From contig CAIIXF020000001.1 of the NCBI GenBank assembly GCA_903813345.2, positions 18,869,915 to 18,929,914 on the forward strand: a stretch of DNA of 60,000 nucleotides, in the 5' to 3' direction. Below the pieces are notes generated by a model that saw only the letters and a list, made by a program, of their open reading frames with translations, was not told the origin of the DNA and searched no databases. Made by a program: the position numbers and the translations under genes. Origin of the DNA: Owenia fusiformis (taxonomy: Eukaryota; Annelida; Polychaeta; Sabellida; Oweniidae). Of the stretch, positions 11,121-25,300 are shown one piece after another (positions within the stretch are counted from its first letter, which is position 1; each line of letters opens with the position of its first letter).

Positions 11121-13380
11121 AACGTCACAACCTATTCGGATATTGGTTATTAAGCAGCTATAACGATCGTTAGAGTGAAATAATTTTCACAATACTGATG
11201 AGAAAACATATGCAAATACATTTATCAAAAAATTATATTGATTCCTTTAGGTCAAAAATACCATTTCATATCTGCTTTAATGAGTTTCAAATGGTGTGGA
11301 GATGCCACTAACCCTAAACTGGCACTTAAAGACACATTTTGGAGGTTTGAATTTGAATTGAACCATTTGAATTTGAAGGATTTAAATGTGGTACCAATGT
11401 GTAGACAGATGGACGATTTGAAGATAACAAACAATAGGCCAACAGCTCCTAATACATTGATAAAGTGAGCTTCAATCTAAAGTAGAGGTAAAACATGGTT
11501 GGATTTTCTTAAACATGTTCTTCAGGTTGGATTATCAAATCACAATCTTTTTACAACCTTTAATTTACTAAACAGGATTTGATTGAAATATAATTTTCAT
11601 TTTGAGGATGACTGGAGAATGATTGGCGTTAACAGAATTCACCATTGTACATTGTAGGGCACTCAATGTCTTCTTTTCAGACAATTTAACTAAGAAATGA
11701 CAAAAAAAGATGAGTGTATTTCACCCACTTTATTAATTTTAAGATTTCACATGTAACACTTTAACAAACATAGTCCAGGATACAAGCCAGAAAACCATTA
11801 GCACTTTAAGCTGAAGCTAAGTGCCTTATAAATTATAAACAGATCTTCGTTAGGTATCTAGCTTCTATGCAGGACTAAGAAAACATAATCAACAAAAATA
11901 TCAACTTTGGTATTATCATAAAAAAATTAACCTTGAAAACAATCAATTTTAAATTCAAATTGTGATATTCATTTATAATTACTTCATCAATTGGCATTTC
12001 TATAAAAAAATAGGATAAAACCTTTTAAATTATTTAACAATTGTGACTCAGAGTATTTTGATGGAAATATTGTACTTGATATGGAACATTACAGTATTAA
12101 GCTAGTTAAATCCACTTGAATGAATGTAAGTTGATATTTATCATAGAAATATTAATAAACTTCTGTGAAGTACACAATGAAACAACATTTAATATGATGA
12201 TTTATATATGTTACCTTATATACAACTATTTCCCTATACAGTGTACATATATAAACTAAACAGGTATAGTTGACATTTCCCAAATTTGGAAAAGATCTGT
12301 ATATTTGAGTTTATACCAGCCAAAACCATTTTCAAATAATCAAATAGGTTTTTGAGAATAAAATAAGTTGATAATAGCCAAGATATTTTCAAACAGAGAT
12401 AACATCAACTATTCCCAATTCACCTAATTTATATTCATGGTTAACACCAAAATATTAAAATATACAAGCTGTAAGCTATTCACCAGGTAAATACAATCTT
12501 AGAGTGGACCTAACAAGACAGTCCCCAGTGGATAGTCAGTAACACTGAACTTACTTGGCTTTTATGTAATGACATAAAGATTGTATTTCCTGGTGACCAA
12601 ATGATTGCACTATTATATACATAAATCCAAATCTTCATGGTTATGTGGTTTGAACTTCATCGACAAGATCCGATGATCATCTTTACTTATTCATGATTTT
12701 TAATTTTATATTGCATCTTGTCATAACCATATATCATTCCATTATTAACATATCGGCTTCTGGCATATATACCCTTACTGCAATAGTTTGATCTTGGCAT
12801 GATCACATAAACCAAATGGTCATCTAACTCTTAAAGAGGGGCTGTCTGTTTTTTGCAAGTTTTGAGCAAGAGCAAGTCTTTGTACTATTTTAAAACATTT
12901 TTTCAATGCATAACAGCAAAGTGCTGATTTTGAAGTCTTTGAGAAGGTTAGTCAGTTTTAGTTTAACTAAGTCAAGCCTACAATTTTTATTAATTTGCAT
13001 AAAAATGTTACAGACAGTGTCTCTTTATTTTTTGCCTTTGATTTTTCCTGTGTATAATTTAGCATCCATGAACCAGGCTCCTTATATACATATAATCAAT
13101 TTGACAACTTAGTTTATTTTGTTCCTTCATCACCCCAAATATTAACATACACTCCTAATCCACATTCACACCCAAAGATTTTTGAATTTTAATTACGTAT
13201 TATAAGAAATAAGACGATTTTGATGCTCAACGTCTTGAATATCATACTTCCTAATGGTTGTTAAATTTAATAAAAAAGTCAAATGTCAAATTTTAACTGA
13301 AGTTTTATCTCCAAGAAATGTTTGAAGAAAGTCTATTGTAGTGTAACAACTGTAGAAAGAAGAGAATGGTTCTGTTTTGT

Positions 13381-16300
13381 TTAGCTGTTAGTGTAAGCTG
13401 GGGGAGGGGGGTTGGCAGGCTGGTCCACAATGTCCTCATATTTTGGTGGCAGCAACATCTGAAAATAAATCCATTAAAACATTCAATGAAGTTAAAAATA
13501 CTTGAAAATCTCACTCCTCGTATATAAGCAGACTACATAATTTGAGTCTTACATTGAAATGTTACTATTCAATGGCACTGATTCACAAAGCTATATTGTT
13601 TCTTTCAATTGTTTCCCTTACAAGTGTTTATATTGAAATTAAATGACTCCTTAAAATTGAGAAAATAGCACCTGCTTGTTTGCTATTTCCATGCCCAATG
13701 AGAAGCAGGTGTAAATTGGTTCAAAAGGAAAGAAAATCTGCATGCTTTTTTAGTAATATGAACTAAAATATTTTCAATGGGTATTCCAACACTTAAACTT
13801 CATCCTTCCACTCATAAAATATTTTTGCATTTTTTACATATGTTTTAGGATATCAAGAGTTCCTACACTGTTTAACTGTTCAAAAACCCTGACATTTTTG
13901 GCCTTTTTGACTTAATTTTAAAATTCCCTGACATTTCCAGATCTGGAAAAATAAAACATTTTCCTGACATTTCCAGATGTGAAGGAACCCAGATATCTAT
14001 ACAAACTTACCTCGCCACCTTCTTCATTTCCATCAAAGTAGTGATTGACTGCCTCTGTGACTTGTTTCCTGGTGAGGAATTTATAGCAGGCCCAGACCAT
14101 GCCGATCAGATAGGCCTTGATGAAGAGTGTGAAACAGAAGAAGACCGCAACAATCAGACACAGCCATTCATTGTCCATCTTCAGCAACTCATCCTTGAAT
14201 GGCAACTCCTAGAGAATAAATTATTATAATTAGCCTATAGTTTTCATTTCAAAAATGATCTAATAATATAATGTAGTTTTGACAGAGCTGTAGGAAAACG
14301 AATGATAATATACAAGTTACACAAAAGATTAGTTACCTAGTCCGGTAACAGTGTAGAATGGAGTTGTATGTAAAACATGAAGAGGTAGTGTTAGAAATCA
14401 TTTACTGAAAATAAACTGTATTGCTGGATAATTAAAATTGGTTGCACTAGGTGTGCTCTATATTTCTGTTAATCTTTTAATATTTTACACTCTATTCATG
14501 ATTACCTGCATGCTAATGTACTGTTTCACATCTGGCATATATGTGAAGTAACCCACTACACTGAGCACAGTCAGACAGAATGCGAACACTTGTACACAGA
14601 AGAATGGCATCAGATAACTGGGTCTTCCCTGAAATAAACAATGAAGTAATGAAAAGATAACAAGGAAATGTTGATTTACTAGTCTTGAACCAGGTGTTTG
14701 GTCTTCCCATTTTCCAACAATGAGCTGTGAGGAAGATGGGGTTGAATGAACACTAGATTGATTTAAAACTGGTGATTATGCATAAAAAAAATTAATTTCT
14801 ACATAGAACCTTTAATCATGTCAACTATATTACATTTACACATATCAATATGCATATCAAGTTAAAAAAAACTTTCAAGGATATGATTTTACCTTAGCAG
14901 CTCCATAGACTAACATTGCAGCAAACGCCAATGAGATGAATGTGATCAAGAAAGCAACAAACACATCCTCTGAAAAAATATATAATGAGTACATTAAGGA
15001 GCACAATAGCAAAAAGTATGAATCTATGTCAATTTAGTAATATACAAGAAATTACAAAAAACAATTAGTATAGTAGGAACAAGGGGTTCCCATGCACCCA
15101 TAAGGTGTGAATAAGTTACATACATTTTTGTAATCCCTAGGGTGTCTATTTAATGAATTCATTTGTTAACATTGCCAACTAATGTCCCATAGTACTTTTA
15201 TGGCGGCATTCAGTTACCATGGTTACGCATCTTTAGACATCTTACCTTGGTATCTTAAATCATTTGTAGCTCTGTCATTATTTGGTCTATAGAAATGATA
15301 TTGGTACCAAATTAAACCTCGTTAAATTTCCAATAAATTTCTGATATTCAATTATGCAAATTATCTAATTTGCATAAATTATGACGTCATCAATCTATTT
15401 TTGGTTCAGAATTTCCAACTATAGCAACGTATCTATTAGAACTGAGGCCGTATGGCAAAATTTCTGAAAGGTTTTGTCCTTTATTCTATTAGTAGAAGGT
15501 ATAAGCAAAATAAAAGTGAAAACAGATTCAAAATTGAATCAGTATTACGAAAGTTATGTAACTTTTGAGGCAGCTATCGTGAATGTCATTATTTGACAAT
15601 AATATACATACGTCTTACCTTGGAGTCTTGAATCAATGTAGCGTCGCCATTATTTTGTCTATAGAGATGATATTGGTATCTGATTAAACCTTATTAAATT
15701 TACTATATGGTTACAATATTAAGTTATGCAAATTAGCTAATTTGCATTAATTGTGACGTCATCAATCCATTTTTTGTTCAGAATATTGTAGTATAGCAAC
15801 ATTCTATTAGAACTGAGGCCGTATGACAGAATGTGTGCATAGTTTTGTCCCTTATTTGATGAGTGGAAGATATAAGCAACATTAAAGAGACAACAAATCT
15901 TCAAAATTGGATCAGAATTAACAAAATTATCCAGCTTTGGAGGCAGCTACTGTGAACGTCATTGTTTGACAATTATAAAAAGAACATTAAATTAACAAAA
16001 AAAGTAAGAACCATAGTTGTTTCAATCTTATTGAGTAAAAATGTGCATGTATTGAACTGAACTAATAAGTATGTGGAAAGGTTACATGCATTTTGACTAT
16101 CATTCACAGGGGTCAAAACGGTTATCTCGACCCTGTATATTAAAGATCCAATCTTATAATTTACCATGCACTTTCAATGATTCATATAAATAGTATACAT
16201 ATAGTCTGATTTTCATCATATTCTTGATTCTTAAAGCATCTGAAGTATATAGCATGATTAGAAGTGAAGATGATTCATCATATGGTTTATGTAATATTTC

Positions 16301-19300
16301 TAACATTTCAGATGCTATGGTAACATCACTTGATAATGAGGTTTTTACATTTCACGTTCTTAATGAGTTAAAAGGAAGTTATTCTCCCTTTGCTTTAGAG
16401 ATAAATAGTCGCATGAATTTGTTTAGAAAAATTATAACTTAATTAATTTAACTCCCCCCCCCTGACAGCCCCCATATTTGAAGATTTTGGGGAAACCTGG
16501 CAAAATACATTAATTATTAGGTTTCAGAAGCTATATGATGGCCCCCAGTGGCCCCAAGAATCTATACAGGGGCCCCAAGTGGCCCCCAGAAGCTATACTG
16601 TGCTCCCCAGAAGCTATATGTTGGCCCCCAGAAGCTGAATAATGGCTCCCAAGAGCTATACAGTGGCTCCCAGAAGCTATACAGGAAACCCTGTGGCCCC
16701 CAGGAGCTATACGGTGGCGCCCAGAAGCTATACAGGGGCCCCCAGTGGCCCCAAAAAGCTATACGGTGGCCCCCAGAAGCTACATTGGGGCCCCCAGAAG
16801 CTATACTATGGCCCCCAGAAGCTATACAAGGGCCCCCAGAAGCTATATTATGGTCTCCAGAAGCTATATGGTGGCCCCCAGTGGCCCTCGGAAGCTATAT
16901 GATGGCCTCCAGAAGCTAATTAGTGGCCCCCAGGAGCTATACAGTGGCTCCCAGAAGCTATACAGGGGACCCCAGTGGCCCCAAGAAGCTAAACGATGGC
17001 CCCCAGAAGCTATACAGGAGCCCCAAAAAGCTACATGATGGCCCCAAGAATCTATATGATGGCCCCCAATGGCTCCCAGAAGATGTGAAGGGCCCCCAGT
17101 AGCCCCTAGAAGCTATACGGTGGCCCCCAGTGGCCCTCATAGGCTATATGATGGCCCCCAGAAGCTAAATAGTGACCCTCAGGAGCTACATGGTGGTTCC
17201 CAGAAGCTACACAATGGCCCCAAGAATCTATATGGTGGCCCCCAATGGCTCCCAGAAGCTATAAAGGGCCCCCCAGTAGCCCCTAGAACCTATACGGTGG
17301 CCCTCAGTGGCCCCGAAAGCTATATAGTGGCCACCAGAAGCTATACAGGGGCCCACAGTGGCTCCCAGAAGCTAAACGATGGCCCCCAGAAGCTATGCAA
17401 AGGCCTGCAGAAACTGTACTGTAGCCCCCAGAAGCTATACAGGGGCCCCCAGTGGCTCCCAGAAGCTATAAGATGGCCCCCAGAAGCTATGCAAGGGCCC
17501 GCAGAAACTATACGGTAGCCCCCATAAGCTATACGATGGCCTCCAGAAGCTATACAGTGTCCCCCAATGGGCCACCATATAGCTTTGGGGGCCACCGTAT
17601 AGCTTCTAGGGGCTACTGGGGGCCCTGTATAGCTTCTGGGAGCCATTGGGGGCCATCATATAGATTCTGGTTGCCATCGTGTAGCTTCTGGGGGCTGCTG
17701 TATAGCTTCTGGGGGCCATCGTATAGCTTCTTGGGGCCACTGGGGTTCCCTGTATAGCTTCTGGGTGCCACCATATAGCTCCTGGGGGCCACTAATTAGC
17801 TTCTGGGGGCCATCATATAGCTTCTGAGGGCCACTGGGGGCCACCATATAGCTTCTGGAGACCACAGTATAGTTTCTGTGGGCCCTTGTATAGCTTCTGG
17901 GGGCCATCGTTTACCTTCTGGGGGCCACTTGGATCCCCTGTATAGATTCTTGGGGCCACTGGGGGCCATTATATAGCTTCTGGGGGCTTCTGGAACCTAA
18001 TAATTAATGTATTTTGCCAGGTTTCACCAAAATCTTCAAATATGGGGGCTGTCAGGAGGGGGTTAAATTAAGTTATAATTTTTCTAAACAAATTCATGTG
18101 ACTATTTATCTCTAAAGCAAAGGGAGAATAACTTTCTTTTAACTCATTAAGAACGTGAAATGTAAAAACCTCATTATCAAGTGATGTTACCATAGCATCT
18201 GAAATGTTAGAAATATTACATAAACCATATGATGAATCATCTTCACTTCTAATCATGCTTTATACTTCAGATACTTTAAGAATCAAGAATATGAAGAATA
18301 TGATGAAAATCAGACTATATGTATACTATTTATATGAATCATTGAAAGTGCATGGTAAATTATAAGATTGGATCTTTAATATACAGGGTCGAGATAACCG
18401 TTTTGACCCCTGTGAATGATAGTCAAAATACATGTAACCTTTCCACATACTTATTAGTTCAGTTCAATACATGCACATTTTTACTCAATAAGATTGAAAC
18501 AACTATGGTTGTTACTTTTTTTGTTAATTTAATATTCTTTTTATAATTGTCAAACAATTACGTTCACAGTAGCTGCCTCCAAAGCTGGATAATTTTGTTA
18601 ATTCTGATCCAATTTTGAAGATTTGTTGTCTCTTTAATGTTGCTTATATCTTCCACTCATCAAATAAAGGACAAAACTATGCACACATTCTGTCATACGG
18701 CCTCAGTTCTAATAGATATGTTGCTATACTAGGATATTCTGAACCAAAAATGGATTGATGACGTCACAATTAATGCAAATTAGCTAATTTGCATAACTTA
18801 ATATTGTAACCATATAGCAAATTTAATAAGGTTTAATCAGATACCAATATCATCTCTATAGACCAAATAATGGCGAAGCTACATTGATTCAAGACTCCAA
18901 GGTAAGATGTATGTATATTATTGTCAAATAATGACATTCACGATAGCTGCCTCGAAAGTTACATAACTTTCGTAATACTGATTCAATTTTGAATCTGTTT
19001 TCACTTTTATGTTGCTTATACCTTCTACTAAAAGAATAAAGGACAAAATCTTTCAGAAATTTTGCCATACGGCCTCAGTTCTAATAGATATGTTGCTACA
19101 GTTGGAAATTCTGAACCAAAAATAGATTGATGACGTCATAAGTTATGCAAATTAGATAATTTGCATAATTGAATATCAGAAATTTATTGAAAATTTAACG
19201 AGGTTCAATTTGGTACCAATATCATTTCTATAGACCAAATAATGACAGAGCTACAAATGATTTAAGATACCAAGGTAAGATGTCTAAAGATGCGTAACCA

Positions 19301-22300
19301 TGGTAACTGAATGCCGCCATAAAAGTACTATGGGACATTAGTTGGCAATGTTAACAAATGGATTCATTAAATAGACACCCTAGGGATTACAAAAATGTAT
19401 GTAACTTATTCACACCTTATGGGTGCATGGGAACCCCTTGTTCCTACTATACTAAATGTGATGTATAATGTTAATTTTACAGCTGATTATATAGGCCTTG
19501 AATATAATGCTCTTTGTAGTTTAAACTTAAGAGATGAAGTGTATTGCATCAATCACGTGGTAGGGATTTTGACAAAATAAAAAACAAGGCATTAACATGC
19601 AAAATGTCAACACATGCCATTTGTTACAGATGTCGAACACCGACTGCCAAACATTGTCTGCAAAAATGTTGGAGGATACAACATTATATCACTTGTGGTG
19701 GTGACATAAAAATTAGGCTGTTAAATTCTGTAACCTGGAAACAACCCAAGTAAGTCCATTTCAACACACTAAAACCTAAGTGAACATTTTTTGCCAGGAA
19801 TAAATTTTCAGTGTTGGTTGGTTTTCGCTACAGAGGGGTAATACAGAAGTCAGTAGAGTATGTGCAGGGGAAGGGTGTCTACTAGATTCAGATGTTCGCT
19901 AGAGAGAGGTGTTAACTAAGACAGCTTTTACTGTCAAATAATTAAGTCAAAATTATGATTAAGGGGAATATGAATTTCAAAACTCTTCTCCCAGGCCAAT
20001 GGTCTATGTCAAAATCCCAAACAGGCCTCTAGGACAATACTGCATATCAAAATCCAGAGCCTCTCTCTGCCTGTGGGGGTTCGCTAACAAACCTTTGAAT
20101 ATACTGTTGAAAACCTCATACTTTTAACAATCACATGATGACTACTAACAGCTGATGAATCATAAAACCAATAAAACTGATCAATATTCAGTGCAAAATA
20201 ATAACATTGTTGTCATTGATTTTATGGTAATACTAATAATACAAAGCTTAGACAGATGAACAATTTTGCCAATTTTACACTGATCATGTCAAAGATATGA
20301 AAACAGACATGCATTACAATCCAACATTCATAAACACCTAAAATCCATAAACACCTAAAATCCATAAATCACAACAGACTATACTTTAGAAATAGAGTAA
20401 CATATTGTTAAAGGAATATTCCTTGCCAAACCATCTCTCTCCTCATATGGTAGCTATAATCATATATATGCTTGCCATGTTTAGCAAAACACGCAAAATG
20501 GTTTGATATGGTCAAATTTGATCACTTAGAAATGTGATGCTCAATTCCAGTAAGCTGCCATCTTTTAAAATTTCACACAGGAAGTGATGTCATAGACTCT
20601 CAACTTTGCATATAGCATTAGGTGAGGAGCTATTAAGAATTACAAAACCAGCTAAATATTCTTTTTCAACTTTGTATCTTATTTAATCCTTCTGAAAATC
20701 TCTTCTTTTATTCTAAGTTGACAAGCCCTGAAAATATTTTTGCACAGAAAGTAATGATCACTTGTCTAGAAGTGATTTTGTGCTACTTTCCTATACTGTT
20801 ATAGGCAAGGTTATAGAAGTTGAGAGTTGATGACATCACTTCCTGCAAGAAATCTTAAAAGATGGCAGCTCACTGGAAATAAGCACTTTTAAATGATCAA
20901 TATTGACCATATTAAAACATTTTCCCATGTTTTGCTAAATATGGAAACTACATATATGATTATAGCTACCATATCAAGAGAGAAAGGCTCTGGCAAGGAA
21001 TATTCCTTTAAGGCAATGTTCTACAATGCCTCAACCTTAATTTCAATGTAAGAACAAGTTATACAAGACCTGACATTTGATATCATAGATGTATATAACA
21101 TTACTGTATCAGCAATTTAGCCTACTGCTACATGTGTATGACGAGCAAAAGTATTTTTGGTATAAAAGAATTCCATTCCAGCGTTTTGCACTGTCAACTT
21201 TTTCACGGGACTTGCTCTGTTTACAATCAGAAATTAACTAATATGAGAAGGTAAGGAAACTTACCTTGTGTCACCTTCTTCCTTGGAGAGAAAACAGATG
21301 ACCAATTATCATTGAATAGATATCCATCATCTTTCTTGCCAAGAACTATTTTGTCTTTACCAATGTCTAACATTTCTTCAGAATCCCCAATGGAGTTGCT
21401 AGCTGAGCTATCATCCAGTCTTGGTGGCATGTCTCCTAACTGTAACTTAGGGAATTGTTGGTCAACTACATTGGTCTGCCAAAGGGTCTGCTCGTTGTAT
21501 TTCTCAAGGACATCAGGGTGGATGAGAAGCAATGCTAGAGAAGCCATAACTAGGATGTGCCCAAACTGGAAAATATACAATGATAACTTTTTACATTATC
21601 ATACTTACATAGTTATAATATTAGGTACGAAAAATTTCGAACGGAATGCGTGACATATACGTAATTCGCGTGAAAAGTCCGAACGAAATGTGTACATTTT
21701 TTTCGGCGTTCGTATTTTTGCTGTGTAGACGATCTTTTTTAGAAATTTTTCTACAGAAATATTTTTGCTTGACAATTACCAGGTAAAATGCGTATTTGCG
21801 TGACATTTTCTGTCACGCAAAAATAACTGGCGTGACTTCAAATTCTTCAGCAAATGCGTGACAAATACGCAAATTGCGGGACAGTTGACAGGCCTGTGGT
21901 ATGTATACCGTATTCTCTGTAATTACCGCCCACTCTCTAATAAGCGCCCACCCCGCTTCACAAAGTTCAAGAAACATCGAGGAATCATAATAATCCATAA
22001 TGAATGAAGGAATTGTTCTTTATCGGCATTCAGAAATTTCAAAAGCTACTGCGCAGATGTTCTGCGCATGTCAAGGTCGTGAACTTTCTGGTTTCTTTTT
22101 AATGTTTCTCGACTTTTACACGACTTTTGCACGAATAATGATGATCTCTCATCAAATTAGAAATAATGTATAACTTTAGATCGATATCCAGCAGTCTCTA
22201 GTGGAAATATTGAAGGTAATCAGCGATAATGACAAAGTGGGCGTGCCGGAAATAAATTAGACATAGACGGGTCTTCAACCACTGTCAATATTGTCTAAGC

Positions 22301-25300
22301 GATCTTTACCGTATTCTCTCCAATAACAGCACTTGTCATATTATTATAAAAATATGTTGAAGAAAATGCATTCTTGTCAAGAAAAATTGCCATACATGAA
22401 ATTCCTCGGGATTTCTGATTTCTTTCATACATGGGCGCTTATTAGAATGGTCTAAATAATGTATTTTCAATTTTCTAAACGCCCTGGGCGCTAATTACAG
22501 AGAATACGGTATGTATATAGCAATAAAAGCCTTTAAACCAATAATTGGAAGATGGAGAGGAGTGGTTCTATCTTTATATGAGTCGTCATAAGTGGAAATA
22601 CCCGAGAGGTTCACTTTACATGGAGTCTATGAACTCTGAGATATTGCCCCTCTAAGTCGTCATTTAAATAATTACAGGGTGTCAAATAAGTCCTGCCCCC
22701 CCCCCCTCTACAGCCAAAACCAAGATAATTGGTACCAAGTGTGATATATCATTGGAAAGGTCTTCCAAAGTTACGTTGATTGGCATATATCTGACACATG
22801 TCAATCAATTTCACAAATTTTTACATTGTATCAATTGAGGTGACCATATGCCTAGAAACATGGCAATTTTGCTTATTTGGCAGGATTTTAAGAATCTGGT
22901 ATAAGAAAGGTCAAGGGACCAAAAGATGACTAAATATGTTTATTGCGATGAATTTAACCAATTTCTGGATAGGGTTAGATGTGTAGAAAATAGAGGTTTA
23001 AGGAAAGTGCTGAAAACCTTTTTGTAACAAGTGGAATGTGAAAAATATTAACTTTTTGACATATTTCTGGGGTCATATCCTTGTCATTTTGATGCAAAAA
23101 AAGCTACTTAAAGGAGGGCACGTTAACTATAAAAGACATCATAAAAATATAGGTAAACTTCATCCAAAATACTTGAGAGTTGGTAAGTTTACATAACTTT
23201 GGATGATCTTTCCAATGGTATATCACACAAGGTACCGTCTGTTAAGGTTTTAGCTGTAGCAGGGGGGACGGGACTTATTTGACACCCTGTATATGAAAAT
23301 GTTACAGATTCAATATGTTTCACTCATAAAAATGATCTAAAATTATGTGATACTTATGATTATTTATCTTGTGCTAAGACCATCTCAGGCTCTGGTTTTG
23401 CAGACCTCCTATAGAACTTTATTATTTTTCAAAAGTTGAAAAAAATCAGCTCTAGCTCTGCATATATTTCTTACCTCGATCGATTTTAAACATGAGCCTG
23501 AATATTCCTTTAAAGCCAAAAACGGTATTTAAACCAGCCAGTTTTTGAAAATGTCCGCCATCAACTTCAGAAATCATTTCCGAGTACAGTTAAATAGAGA
23601 CATATAAAGGCATTACCCAATCCATTGAAGGTACATTTGGTTTCTTTGTTAGCTGGTTACATTACCGAAATGAGGTTACATCAAGTTTCTTTGATACGAA
23701 GATATCCTCACAATGTAACCTCACTTGTACCCTTTGCATTCGTTTGACTTCACTTCTTAAAAGAGAGCTTCGTCTTCACTCTTTCAAACTAAAATAAACC
23801 TGTGAAATCACCGCGCCAATCAGTGTTCGTCGGCCAAATTTGACCGACGTTCTATATATGGTCATTCCTTCTGACGTCATCGTTGAGCCCGGATTTGACC
23901 AATGACATGCGCATAGAACGCATTTGGCGTATGTTTCTTCAAGCTCGCTGATTGGTGTTAGAAAGGTCAGCGCCTAGGTCAAAAGTAATTTATTACCCAA
24001 ACTGTCACCAGTACCCGTCGTGGGGGCGGGGCTACTTAACTGTAATATGGTCTCTACTAGGCACAGGGTTCGAACTTAACTTTTTAGACTGGTAGTGAAA
24101 ATAGTTACCTGACATTTTTTCTAGGTAACTAAATTCCAAAGTAAGGTAGTTTTTTTACCGGTTGAAAAAATTTCGATAGACACAGTTTTCCTTGACACTA
24201 AAAACAAATCTATCGATCTGTTGATCTCAAGTTTATTATAGTTTACAAAATAAACCCTCCCCCTTTAATATGACATTAAAATAAGATATAAAAAGAACTG
24301 GATCATACAGGACTATCCTTCTTTCCAGAATGATAGATATAGATATATTTGCCTGAAAAAATAGTATTTTTCTGACTCAAAAGTAAATAGAATTAGCTTT
24401 AAAAGACCTTAGAAGAATGTTTCAAGTCAATCAATTCAGAGAAAAGATGTTGTCTTATGAGAACATAAACATTGGTAGTCATGTGATCAGACCAAATTAT
24501 AATAGACCAATCATGTTGTTTCAACATTCAAATTTAAATTTCCCACTATAATAAACATTCCTAAGTGGCTCAAAGTGAAAGGTCAACCTGCTTAATTTAT
24601 GCAGCTGTTGCGTTTGAAAGTTTCCCTCCCCAAGATTTTATTTTTTTTATTTCAAATCTACATTGTGAAATGGGAACTGCAAACTTTATTGAAGGGGGTA
24701 TGCTTATTGAAAGCAATTACTAGTATTTTTCTCAATAGATGTCTCCCTCACTCACTAATCAACAGGAAGTTAGCAATCTTCAAAAAGTATCTTAATAATA
24801 CGGTGATTTTACCTGAAAATTGCCGATTTTTAAGACTTTATTTTAGAAAAATAAGAAAGTGTATGGTAAGTAAACACTTTATCTTATGTTTTGAGAAGTT
24901 ATAGCCTAAAAGCTGAAGTGAAAGAGGACGAAAAGTGCCAAAGAAAAAATGTTTTATCACGGCAGCATATTTTCATTCTCAGCATTTTTTCAATTGAGAA
25001 GTTGAGTTGACGATCGTATAGAGATCTTCCCATAAACCAGGAAACTGTTTTCGTTACTTGGGCATGTTGCTAGGTAACGATTTGAGAAAATGGAGGAACG
25101 AATCGTTACTTCCGCAACGCTAATTTCGAACCCTGAGGCAGAGTGTAGTTTAACTAGACTCTGCACGCAGGGTACCTCACTTGGTAAATCTTGTAATGTA
25201 CTCAGAAATAATTACCAAAATTAATGGTGGACATTTTGAAACAGTAGCCGATTAATGATTGGATACCTGTGCCATTTGAGACAGTCTCAACTTTTTGGGC

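Larger units (their letters stand above)
8713..13380. other. Intergenic/3' UTR stretch without a supported gene
   Basis: Two genes converge here: the + gene ends at 8712 and the LAPTM4 gene on the - strand ends at 13381. The stretch holds an array of ATGTGTAAC pieces (about 9085-9152), a tiny foldback element (9378-9441), a direct repeat of TTAATTATGATGTGAA near 9937/9959, and an inverted repeat at 10924-11120. The remaining open frames, such as 11238-11468 (+) and 9935-10294 (-), match nothing I know and look like chance. Confidence 0.5.
15065..19455. mobile_element. 4.4-kb foldback element in LAPTM4 intron 2
   Basis: The arms 15065-16530 and 17990-19455 are 1,466 bp each and near-identical reverse complements. 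They start and end with TTAGTATAGTAGGAACAAGG. Each arm holds, from outside in, a unique ~170-bp end, two diverged tandem units of ~370 bp, and a block with a conserved open frame (16224-16442 +; 18256-18068 -). That frame encodes a 62-residue core starting MIRSEDDSSYGLCNI and differing at only two residues between arms. The two arms meet through a short-unit satellite. No transposase and no clear target-site duplication were found. It is a non-autonomous foldback element or a large palindrome of unknown mechanism. Confidence 0.88.

Noticed and set aside
11238-11468. A 76-codon open frame with a matching antisense frame
   Set aside because: No family resemblance, no splice context, and AT-rich composition like its surroundings.
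16548-17907. Open frames of 83-149 codons encoding repeats like APRSYT and PQKLY
   Set aside because: They are translations of the GC-rich satellite unit in several frames and both strands, with no start context, splice sites or conservation.
15065-19455. A CRISPR-like array or bacterial repeat cluster
   Set aside because: Repeat units are contiguous, diverged and inverted, with no spacers, and the setting is an animal intron.
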